NCBI RefSeq assembly: GCF_958298935.1
Contig: NC_084924.1
Span: forward strand, 806,001-870,000
DNA length: 64,000 nucleotides
Direction of reading: 5' to 3'
From: Phragmites australis
Lineage: Eukaryota; Streptophyta; Magnoliopsida; Poales; Poaceae
Shown: in pieces, positions 34,970 to 46,000 of the stretch
How positions within the stretch are numbered: position 1 is the stretch's first letter
Layout: each line of letters starts with the position of its first letter
Position numbers and translations under genes: made by a program
Notes under the pieces: generated by a model
The model's database searches: none
The model's input: only the letters and a program-made list of their open reading frames with translations
What the model was told of the DNA's origin: nothing

Positions 34970-37369
34970 CGAGATCGAGGACGAACACTCCAACATGCTG
35001 TTCATCCATGGGTGCAGAGCTACAAGACCTGATTCAAACTATAGATGTTTGTTTGATCTTGCGATGATTGTTTGCCGTGCCCAAACTAGCACCAACTAAT
35101 GTAGGCTCTTAGTACAGATTTGAGTCTCATCTCAAATTGTTTATCATAGTGATTTTGTTGATCTGCACAAGATACGGATGGTTTCGGTTTTGATTTCCAT
35201 GATCTTGCTAAACTATTCTGGCTCTTCATTCACTTTACTGTTACGTTGTTGGTTATCGGTGCAGCAGTTTCAGTTTAGAATTCCGGATTTATGGTTAATT
35301 TGTTACTCTGCTTTGTGATCAGGCTGTTTGCTTTTCATTTTGCTCAAACAGTAACTAGAAAGTAACAAATTTGATTGCTTGTTGCAATTTTGTGAATAAT
35401 TGTTCAGAACTTCAGTTGTAGATTGCTTCTTTTGTGAATAGTATTAATAGATTGTTACATAAAGTTACTGAAGATTTTTCAGTGCAACCCTGTTGAGGAA
35501 AATCGCAATTCGCAAACACATCGACATGTGAAGACGCAACCCCTCAAGAAAATGCAGGACATTAATCCAACCAAATTTTTTATAATCGATTAGTTAACAT
35601 GGTGATTAACCGTATTATGAAAGATGGAAAAAATCATTGGCTTAACAAATTCTCTGAGTTTGAAAAAGAATCAACAAAAGACAAACAAATGCACTATTGG
35701 TTGGTTTCACATCAAGAAATACGTAGAGTAGCTCCTAGTATAAGAGTAAAAATAAGACATAATAAAAATTAGAAGTATCCAAAAAACATCCCAATCGAAA
35801 TATAGCTTTCAAATTAGGGCGATGCTAAACTTCATAAGCCTGAAATCGGAGATCGTTTATCCAACAGACGTGGTTCTTTCTTTTTCTTCCTCCTCTCGTC
35901 TGCGCACTGTTCTTCCTCTCGCATGTGTACAGTACAGCGCCACTCGCTCCCCCGTCCCACCTGCCTCATTTGAGCCAGCTACTCGCTTCCTCTGTAGTGT
36001 TGTTGTAGCTGCACCCAGCCTAAGAAACGCTCAAGTGGTGGCCTGGTCCAACCAGGTAGCTTGCGTGATGGAAACTTGGCGCCACAAGTGACCATGACAC
36101 TGTTTTTTCACCCTTTTTTTCTTTAAAAACAATGAATTTTTCCCTATGACGGGCATCTCCGGATTTCATTGCCACAGACCACGGAATTACTAGTACCGTC
36201 AGTATTAGGTTCAGAACACAAAATATAATACAACAAGTTCAACAGAGAGAAATAAACGAAACTTAAGCCACATTCTCTCCACTGACCAGCCTGAAATTAG
36301 ATCAACACTAAACGAAAGATTAGACTACAAACATCCAAAGCGTCATCATATGTGTCCGCCGGAAGCAACAATTTCTGGGCCACTGGCAAACAAATGAGTA
36401 AATTTCGTAAAATTACAGATATTTTAATAAAATTATTGTAAAATTACAGATTTAAGTAATAGTTTTATAAAACTATAAATTTAATGATAATTTTATCACA
36501 GAACTACAGATTTAAATAACAATTTCACAAAACTATAAATTTAATGATAATTTTATCGCAAAACTACAGATTACAGAGGAACTGTTCCTAGCCCCGTTAA
36601 CGTAACGATCGGACCCCGCTTACGATCTCACAGCAGCTGCCAACTTCTGAAATAGAATTTACTCCAAACAAATCTTTCACCAAAACTGGGTCGATTCCCA
36701 GCAGTACATACTGTAGAGAAACCAACAAAAAAATTTAGCAGAACATCGTAGTGTAATTGTGTGTCATCTACGAGTAGTCAGCAGATCCCAAGGTGCAAAT
36801 TAAAATTCTAAGAAAGCAAACATGCAGATTGATTTGAAAAATTGAGCCATCCTTCCGTTCAGACCAGGTATTCGAACCAGGCATGAAACAGACTAGCTAT
36901 ATTGGACCTACATACGGACTGATTCTTGTGAGTGCAGTCAATCGATTTATTCTTTGCATTTGACAACTATGGAAAAAAAGTATGTGAAGCTAAACAAGAA
37001 TACCACGTCAGTGGGGCCAAAATAAAAACAACTTGTATTTTCCATGCTTATGTCTTTTTTTTCTTGATCCCGCGAAGAGTGAAGTATCGTCTGACGAAAT
37101 AGAGTGTCCTATGCCAACTTAAAGATTATGGTAGTCGGGTGATGGTACTCTAATGAGTCGGTAGTCGGATATGAGATATCTGGTGAGTTTGGTAGTCGGA
37201 TGGAATCCGATAAGCCATGTCCTTCATTTATTGGAATTTAATCTAGTAAATAGATTGCTAGGTTATTTGAGTTTTGTTTAGTTGAGCATAGTCGCAATAA
37301 TCCTCAAGTCAAACTTTTTCTTGTCAATAGCTTACATGTCATACTTTTTCTCCACTTGCTGAGTACCCT
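34970..37369. other. Intergenic, AT-rich, no recognised gene
   Basis: Contains the 3' flank of the Agenet-like gene, then AT-rich sequence. The open frame at 35822-36091 has no recognisable domain. A 60-bp tandem repeat lies at 36415-36575. Confidence 0.45.
36415..36575. repeat. 60-bp AT-rich tandem repeat, about 2.7 copies
   Basis: ACTATAAATTTAATGATAAT begins at 36472 and 36532, exactly 60 bp apart, with a degenerate earlier unit. GTAAATTTCGTAAAATTACAG just upstream resembles the arm end of the foldback element at 21405, suggesting a related element. Confidence 0.75.
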
Positions 37370-37724
37370 GTGTACTCACACTTGCATTCTCCCAAACTTC
37401 CGGATGCTGCTCAGAAGGTGAAGATTTTGAGGATTTTTCGAACGATGATGCTGAATTCTAGAAGGAAGAAGGCGTCGTTTGAAGGCCATATCCTAAGCAG
37501 GTGTTTCCCCCGGACAACGCCTGTGGATGGATGGGAGTTCCGCTGCCGTTTGAAGATTTCTTAGTATTTTCTTTCAGACCTTCGGGTTCTTTTGTAAGGA
37601 ATGTTTTCGTTATTTAAGACACAATTTATGTTATCACTAGTGATGTCGCTACATATATGAAAAACTTGATTCTGTATACATGTGGAATACATCTGGTTTG
37701 TTTCCTTTAAAACCGGGTGTGACA
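37340..37724 (+). mobile_element. Probable retrotransposon LTR fragment
   Basis: The end of this stretch (GTCGCTACATATATGAAAAA, then TTTAAAACCGGGTGTGACA near 37706-37724) is similar to 62185-62262 (TGATGTAGCATATATATGAA, then TCCTTTAAAACTTGGTGTTACA). A CA terminus after GGGTGTGA is the style of an LTR 3' end. No paired LTR or coding part is present. Confidence 0.35.
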
Positions 37725-38189
37725 TCCACTTAGCATGTCGTAACTGCATTTCGTATTCCAAAACGATGGCATCCTAGTTGCATTTCTTAATCTGACACGA
37801 CCACACGCTACATTTTATCATCGTCATTATATCTTACAAAGCAACTTATGCAACGAGTGATACCTCGCTTACTCTGTTGGGAGTGTAACTTTAATCACGA
37901 AGTGACCACACTAGTGAACTTTAACCATGACATGACAACACATGCCTCCTTGCGCAGGCTTTAGACAAGAAGTGACAACACTAGACAACTTTTTTCAAAC
38001 AATAAATGACAACACAAGTACCAATAAATGTGAAATCTCTGACCATCATCAGTGACACAATTTTTCCATTCTTCAAGATGGAATCCGATGCTCCTGCCAC
38101 CATCTGAGCCACTGCACTCACTCCTTTCTTCAAGAGCGAATCCAATACTCCTACCTCCCCCAACCATAAATAGCCGAACCTCCTTACGT

Positions 38190-38830
38190 TGATACACCAC
38201 TCATTTCTCAGATCTCTCAAGTGCAATATCTTCATCAGATCCACCAAGCCCACCAAAGAAACATTGAGGACTACCGTACCTCAAGGTATTGAACCACCAA
38301 TGTGCTTCTGTGGTGACCTTTGCAAGCTCCGCGAGTCGCAGGACATCTCATACACCTATGGGCTGCGTTTCTTCATGTGTGCCAACTACGAGTATGACAA
38401 GCTTCAACATGCAACATATGAGTATCGACCGCTATAACAACAGATATCAGCCTCATCTCTGCCGATTTCGCACCATGTTTTACTAACCGCTCATCTTGTT
38501 CTATTTATTCAGTCCCCTCCACCGCTCTGTGATTTTATTCAATGGCTCGACAATGAGCAAAATGAGGAATAGAAGCAGTGGGTCAACATGAACATGAGGT
38601 GAAAAAGGGAAGCGTACGCATATCGGGAGTACGAGCAACAGTAAGAGGAACTTCGCCTCAAACGGGAGGAAGAAGAGCGCATGAGGAAGGCGGCGCACGA
38701 CCATACCGTGGCTCAGGCTCGGGAGACTGAGAGGGCAAAGAAGCGGGAGAGAGCCCGTCGTGCTAAGACGGTAGGTCCCGATACCCTCCAAAAAGGAAAA
38801 TATCATAAATGCACTCAGTAGAGAGTATCT
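38190..38830 (+). pseudogene. GRF-type zinc finger protein remnant, transposon-associated family
   Basis: The frame reads GIEPPMCFCGDLCKLRES, then YTYGLRFFMCANYEYD, a CxCGxxC ... GxRFFxC arrangement typical of GRF-type zinc fingers. In a later frame come PPPLCDFIQWLDNEQ, then an acidic/basic coiled-coil stretch EELRLKREEEERMRKAAHDH, ending near VGPDTLQKGKYHKCTQ. In-frame stops and shifts show decay, including after the QWLDNEQNEE block. I recall this domain order in many-copy grass proteins linked to Mutator-like or plant-mobile-domain elements; that link is from memory, not shown here. Confidence 0.55.
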
Positions 38831-39850
38831 AATGTAACCCGACATACTTTCACTCCCTAAGGCATGTTATGATTAGGATCGGCGCACTAATAAGTAGGTC
38901 TTAGTGCAAACCGTACATGCCACATTCGTTTTCTCGTTGTGTCGTCGTGGTTACAGTCTTATGTAATATTTTCACCCTATGTTTAATATTATGTTTGTCG
39001 TCGTTTGTATCCCATACCCACGTAATATGCTGCGAGTGCTAATTACTGATTTTTTATTCTCCGACTATTACATAACCTACTCCAAATTTTAATTTCAAAT
39101 TTTCTTAAAGTCATTTTTTTATTTTATGAATTACACAAAAATTGGTATTTTTCGGGAAAAAAAGACTCTTACCGCCCTCTCAAAGGGCGGCAAGGGGGCT
39201 AACCGCCCTCTCAGGGGCCCGTCCTCCGGAGACGGTTAGCTGGCCTAACCGCCCTCTCAGAGAGCTGTAGGCGTCTAGTTTTGCAATTTTTTCTACGAAG
39301 AATTAATTTATTTAAATTTTATTCCAAAAAATATTTAAAAAACCCCCCGCGAAATACTGGAGCGCGCGCGGCGTGCTGCGTAACCTACCTACTTAGCTAT
39401 TTAATCAATCAGGTCGAGTAGTCCCACCAAATAGAGTATATATATTAAGCCCATCGCGCACGACCCGCACAGCAAGTCGTCGCGAGCTGTCTGTGTCTGG
39501 TTGGTCACTCGGTTTGCAGACAGCCCAGCTTCGTGGGAACTTGGTTAATTGCTGGTGCTTCCGGACGCGGGCCCATGAGGGAGAATTTTCGTCATTCTTG
39601 GAAGCGTAGCCGCTGCGCCATGGCCAGCACTGAGGCGTCATCCCCCCTTCTCCTTTGCCTAAATTGTGTGTGGCTTAAACCAGGAATCTCCGTTTGTAGT
39701 CGATAATAATAAAGGATAGAAGGATTATCCGAGATGAGCAGGCCTCAAAGACACCCTTGGCTGGCTGGCTTCAATTATAGAATTGCGCTATCTTGAAAGA
39801 AAGAAAGCCTTGGCCTCTTTGTTAGCCGAATCACACTCTTAAACCCTGCA
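38831..39850. other. Intergenic, with ACCGCCCTCTCA repeats
   Basis: Contains three closely spaced ACCGCCCTCTC motifs at 39170-39262 with partial palindromes (CCGCCCTCTCAAAGGGCGGC). The same motif family appears at 59450-59550. A TATA-like TATATATTAA lies near 39437. Confidence 0.5.
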
Positions 39851-39854
39851 CGCA

Positions 39855-40083
39855 AAGAACGGGAAAATGTTGGCGCTGCGACGATCTCGCTGCCCACGTG
39901 GGATCAGTGAATATTGGTCCCCACAAATAACATCACATGATGGAAGGAGGAGTGTATGCAATACTACATCATCTATCCCATTCGGAGAAGAATGCATCGC
40001 CAGTCGCCACCCTAGCTAGCCTGCCCCCGCGAGACCAATAATTGAACTAGAAACCACCAGCCGGCCGGCCGGCGGAGAGAGCG
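39855..40083 (+). promoter_or_regulatory. NLR gene 5' flank, duplicated at the right end of the window
   Basis: From AAAGAACGGGAAAATGTTGG (39856) to GAACTAGAAACCAC the sequence is nearly identical to 62610-62693 joined to about 63690-63840. There it is interrupted by a foldback element and some extra sequence. Conservation of the region directly before the NLR start suggests it is a promoter or leader copied with an NLR paralogue. Confidence 0.65.
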
Positions 40084-43000
40084 ATGGCTGAGCTCGCGGC
40101 GGGCGCCGTGAGCTCACTGCTGGGCGTCATCCGCAACGAGGCGCTGCTGCTGCGCGGCGTCCGGGACGACGTCCAGTTCATCAAGGAGGAGATGGAGAGC
40201 ATGAAGAGCTTCCTGGCGCACTTGGCGAGGTGGGCGCCCCCCGGCGGCGACCATGATGAGCAGGTGCGCACGTGGATGAACCAGGTGCGGCTGCTCGCCC
40301 AGGACTGCAACAACTGCATCGACCTCTACCTGTACCGTAGGAACCCGGATATCCACCGCACCAGGGGCGGACTCCGACGCTACCTCTGGTGGGTTTCCTG
40401 GTTCCTGCACAAGTTGGTCGCGCAGCACCGCGCGGCCGTCCATCTTCGCCAGCTCAAGGACCGGGCGCGCGACGTCGGCGAGCGGCGGTTGAGGTACGGC
40501 GTGGAGGTACCGGCGAAGTCGGTGGCGGGGCAATCGTCGTCGGTGGCGTGGCAATCGTCGTCGGCGCGGGCTGCTGCACCAGGTGGCTATGCCGCTGGAG
40601 ACGACGAAGAAGACGGTGACGATCAACTCGTGGTGGCGACGGCGACCGATCATTCTGGTCCAAGAGCCTTCATTCGGCCTCGCACTCTGGATGACTACGT
40701 CGAGGCAAAGCTATTGGAGTGGTACGAAGTATTTCCTGCTAACGCCGAGGAGTCTATGTCCATCGTCATTATGGCACCGGATACTTACTGCGACGGCGTC
40801 CTCGCTCTTGCACATGAAACTTTGGTTTTCCCACCCGGCGGGTTCTTCGACAATCGCGGCGGCTACCATCGCGTTGTCATGGTCGACATCCCGGCAGTGC
40901 ACCACTATTTTTTACCGCTAAGAGCCGAGGAAGTTCTCTACTACATCCTGCGCTGTTGGAATAAACCACGCCATGGTGTGCGTTGTGTTGAATGGAGTTA
41001 GATCCAGGTTAGTGCGCGTATGGTCGCGCTGTGTCTGTGCGCGTGTGTTCGCGCTAGGTATGGCAACGTCCGGTGTTGGCATCGTGTGAGTCACGACGGG
41101 ACGTGTGCAAGCAGTCAAGGGAAGGGCGGAGGATGCGGAATGCGTGGGCATGGCTTGCGGAAGGCTCGGCGAGGACCGGTCCGTGCGGACGAGCGAGAGG
41201 CTCACGTTCAAGGCATGCTGGGTCGCAAGGAGGAGCTCGTGCGTTCGTGCGTGCGAGGGCCGCAGGAGTAGTTGCTCGAGTGCGTTGGCTATATAACGCC
41301 CTGTAAGTGTCGTTTGTTTTTTGAGTGAAGTCCAGTGAATACAGGCGAGTTCGTCGCCGCGGCGTTCGTCGCCAAAATCGTGTCTACTGTTCATCGTCTT
41401 CAACCTCCGTCCGGCGAGAGAGAGAGAGTGATCCTCGGGCTAGGTTCCATCAATTGGCATCAGAGCCGGTGAAGATCTATTGCTAGCTGATGGCCGGCGA
41501 CAGTCGTACTCCGTCCCCTCCGAAGGCTCGCATCGGCGACCCCAAGTCCAGCGGCGGCGGCACATCGCGTCCGGTCGCGGTGGAGCGCGTCGTCTCCAAC
41601 GCCGGCGCCGTGATGGAGTTCCCGGCACTCACCAGGGCGAACTACCACGAGTGGGCGCTCGTGATGCAAGTCAACCTGGAGGCGCTCGGCCTCTGGGGTG
41701 CGGTGGAGTCCGCCAACGTCGAGCGCCGCGAGGATCGGCTGGCGATGGCCTCCATCTTGCGCGCGGTGCCGGCGGAGATGAAGGCGGGCCTGGCGAAGAA
41801 GAAGAGCACCAAGGAGGCATGGGCAGCGGTGAAGACCATGCGCATGGGCGATGCACGTGTCCGGGAGGCGAATGCGCAGAGGCTTCTCAAGGCGTTCGAG
41901 AACGTGGCGTTCAAGGATGGCGAGTCCATCGACGAGTTCGCCATGCGCCTGCGATCTCTGGTCACCGAGCTGGGCGAGCTGGGTGAGACCGTGGAGGAGG
42001 TGCGCGTCGTGAAGAAGATGCTGCGCGTCGTGCCAGCGAAGTATAGCCAAGTCGCCGTGTCCATCGAGATGCTCATGGACCTGTCAACCATGACGCTTGA
42101 AGAGCTTGTCGGGCGTCTCCGTGTGGCGGAGGACCGCGCCGTCGAGGAAGCTGCTGCCGCCAGTGGCGGCGAGCGCCTGCTGCTCACGGAGGAGCAGTGG
42201 GAGGCGCGGCGACGTCAACGCGGCAAGGAGCGTGCGCGCCGTGGCGGCGGCGGCGCAAAGGAAGGCGGCCGTGGCGGCGGCCATGACCACAACGACGACG
42301 ATGACGGCGGAAGCAGCGTGAGCTCGGACGCAAGCAAGCGGCGCGGGAGGTGCTTCAATTGTGGCATTCGTGGCCACTTCTCCCGTGACTGTCGCCAGCC
42401 GAGGAAGGAGAAGGTGCTCCTCGCCAATGCCGATGACGAGCCGTGCCTCCTGTAGGTCGGGACATACGGGGGAGTCGTGGTTTAGGGGGAGATTGTTGGA
42501 ATAAACCACGCCATGGTGTGCGTTGTGTTGAATGGAGTTAGATCCAGGTTAGTGCGCGTATGGTCGCGCTGTGTCTGTGCGCGTGTGTTCGCGCTAGGTA
42601 TGGCAACGTCCGGTGTTGGCATCGTGTGAGTCACGACGGGACGTGTGCAAGCAGTCAAGGGAAGGGCGGAGGATGCGGAATGCGTGGGCATGGCTTGCGG
42701 AAGGCTCGGCGAGGACCGGTCCGTGCGGACGAGCGAGAGGCTCACGTTCAAGGCATGCTGGGTCGCAAGGAGGAGCTCGTGCGTTCGTGCGTGCGAGGGC
42801 CGCAGGAGTAGTTGCTCGAGTGCGTTGGCTATATAACGCCCTGTAAGTGTCGTTTGTTTTTTGAGTGAAGTCCAGTGAATACAGGCGAGTTCGTCGCCGC
42901 GGCGTTCGTCGCCAAAATCGCGTCTACTGTTCATCGTCTTCAACCTCCGTCCGGCGAGAGAGAGAGAGTGATCCTCGGGCTAGGTTCCATCATGCGCGAG

Positions 43001-46000
43001 CTTGAGCTCGAGCATTCCAAATCCCAAACCCAGGAGCAAGGCACAGATCAAGGCGAAGGGGAGGAGGAGGTGTTGGAATTGATCTCGGCCTTATCCCTGA
43101 CGTGACCGAGATAAAAGGAGGACCGTTGCCCTCCATGCGCTCTGATCGGGAGCCCCAACCAACAAATGGTGGTGGTCCCACCTTGTGCTGCGCTTGATAA
43201 AAACCAGGGGGGAGTCCCGTAGGGCATGTGACTAGTTTTTCGCATGTTAGGCTGATCTCCCCCCCACAACTCTAATCCGATCCTAAGAGAACGCAGTAAA
43301 CAAGGTGAAGGCTACTGCCGCCTCTTCATCTAATACGTGCTGGTGATCGACTACATCGGCAGAGCCTCTTCATCACGCCGGCAACCACTTCACCATCATC
43401 AGATGGCGTCACCGAACTCAGGTAAACACATCACGCTTCCGCACTTAGGGTGTTTGATCCTAGGACTAGCTATTATGTTGATTAGGTGAAGTTTTAAGAT
43501 CTAACATTTGGCATCAGAGCCATCCTAGTTCCTAATCAAACCCAATTAGTCTTAATCATGTTGAATTACGATCGGTTGACGCCAATTAGCGGTCAATTGT
43601 TTCCAATTTTGATCGGTTTAAGTACATTGATGATAAATTATGCGATTTAAGTTCAATTTTAGGCTCGGATCAATGCACAAGTTCATGTTTATGTCTCGGA
43701 TTAATGAAATTAGGATGAATTCTTGTATACACTTTCATAAATTAATCAATTCGGCTCGGTTATGATGTTTTGAGCCTTAATTGGACATTAGTTAGCGCTG
43801 TTGGTATGAGATTAAGGTCAATTAGTTTATGTTTAACGTGTTTTAGCTCTAATCGACCTCGGGTCAACTCAATCAGGCGACTCTTATGCTTATCTATTCA
43901 TGTACTAAGCTTCTATATTGTGTTCATGTGTTCATGGGGGTCGGGTTTCGGTCATTTAGGCTCGGATTAAGTGGGATTAAGCAATTAGAAGGAGGGGAAT
44001 TGGGGAGATTAAGAAAACCCTAAGAAATCCCCAATTCCCCCCCCAAATCCGAACCCTAAACCCCAATTTTTCCCCACAATCCCGAACCCTAAGCCCAATT
44101 AACTCAGAACTCAAAGCAATAGAAGGGGGGGGGAGGACTTACGGCTCCGGCTGTTCATGCCCGTCGGAGTTCTCCTCCGGCGGGATCTTCCTCGTGCGCG
44201 CGCGGTTCATCCGGCCGTTCTCGCCTCCTCCGTGGGACGAGATCTCCTCTCGCCGCGCGCTCATCTCCCTCTCCTCCCGGGCTCCACCGCAAACCAACCG
44301 ACGGAGGCGCGCGCGATCTCCGTCGCACGCGCGCTCCGGCGGTTTGGCTAACAGAGGTGCCCTTTGCCCTCTTCTCTCTCGGGCGACCGGCGGCCGCGCT
44401 CGGCGCCGTCTCTCTCTCTCTCTCTCGGCCGGGCCAAGTTTTTCGTCGCCGACGAGCTCCGGGTCGGGCGGATTTTTTCGGGGAGAGAGAGAGGAAAATG
44501 AATTAGGGTTAGGGTTTCGGCCGACGGGGTTTTTATACCGGGCGATTTTGTCGGCCTGCCGTCGATCGCGATGAACGGCTGAAAAGCTCCGGGCCGGCGC
44601 GCGCGCGAAGGCAGATTGGGCCGTTCGCGGTGGCTGGGCTGCGCCCTCGCTCGGGCCAGCGCACGCGCGAAAGCTGGGCCGTGCCCTCGGCCGGGCCGGC
44701 GCGTGCACGCGAAAACCTCTGGGCCAGGCCGTGCTGATGGGCCAAGCTGGGCCGAAAAGCCTTCTTGGGTCGTTTTCTTTAATGTTTTGGGCTTTTTCCA
44801 TTTATTTGGATTTTCCAGTGATTTCTAACGTTTTTTCATTTATGCACTGGAATATCTAATGAAATTAGCCCAAAATTAATGATGATTAATGCATAAAATA
44901 TTGTTGTTAATTCTCTGGTTCAATTGGATCCAACGGGAAAATTTTTCCGGAGAATTTTACGATCATTTTATATAGGTTCATAATTACTTTCTGACCAAAG
45001 TTGACTGTAATTATGTGCCATCTTTATGTGTTTATTTAAATTCTTTTCCGTTTTCTGCCCAACGGTGATCCGGATTGGAGTTTTATTTTTGCATGATTTT
45101 AATCAGACCAACGTAGGGTTATTTTCGTGCAAATTATTATTTTATTTTTTTTTATGATAAATTCACTAATCAGGCACAATTCTTCTCTTCAGCTCTTAAC
45201 GCTTCCTCTATTGCCGCCACTATTGACGGCATAGAGCAACTCACGAGCAATAATTTTCCTGCTTGGAAAGCTAAGGTGACTGTTGTCCTTGGTGTTTTAG
45301 ACCTGGACTATGCACTCAGGGTTGACGCTCCCACAGCTCCTGCCATTGGCGTGGAAAATTATGATGAATTAAAGAAAACTTATGATGCACTTTCTGAGAA
45401 GTGGGAGCGGTCCAACCGCATGTCTCTTATGATAATGAGGAACTCAATATCAGATGCTATAAGGGGAGCAATCCCAAACTCAGAAAAAGCTAAAACGTAC
45501 TTGGCATCTGTGGAGGAGCAATTTAAAGGCACCTCCAAGGTTTATGCCAGCACACTGATTCAGAAGCTCCTCAACACTAAGTATAATTATGGGTCCGGTG
45601 GCATAAGAGAACACATCATGATGATGACAGATATGGCTGCCAAACTCAAGGGCATGGATATGGAAATCTCTGAGGGTTTCCTTGTCCACTTCATTATGAC
45701 CTCTCTCCCTCCTGAGTTTACTCCTTTTAAGATAAATTACAACACTCAGAAAGAGAAGTGGAGCATGAGCGACTTGATTGCAATGTGCGTCCAAGAGGAA
45801 GAGAGGGTGAGGGCTGAAAATAAAGATTTTGTGAATCAAGTAAGCAGCCCTAAGAATAAGAGAAAATTCCAAGGGGATTTCAAGTCTAAAAAGAAGTTGC
45901 ATTTCGTCGCTAAACACGACAAGGCAGAACAGAGGGCGCCCAAGGCATTTGCTCCTTCTGCTCCTGCCTCTCAAGAATCTAAAGATGACGGATGCCACTT

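Noticed and set aside
41020..41306. Short frames inside the 499-bp LTRs
   Set aside because: Present identically in both LTRs of the gag-only element; LTR sequence, not genes.
44139..44801. 220-codon minus-strand frame in the copia leader
   Set aside because: Arg/Ala/Pro-rich with no recognised domain, opposite other open frames in a GC-rich leader.
45276..45278. GTG at 45276 as the copia gag-pol start
   Set aside because: It lies inside the conserved gag motif ([10 protein letters not shown]); the frame is open upstream to a splice acceptor at 45192.
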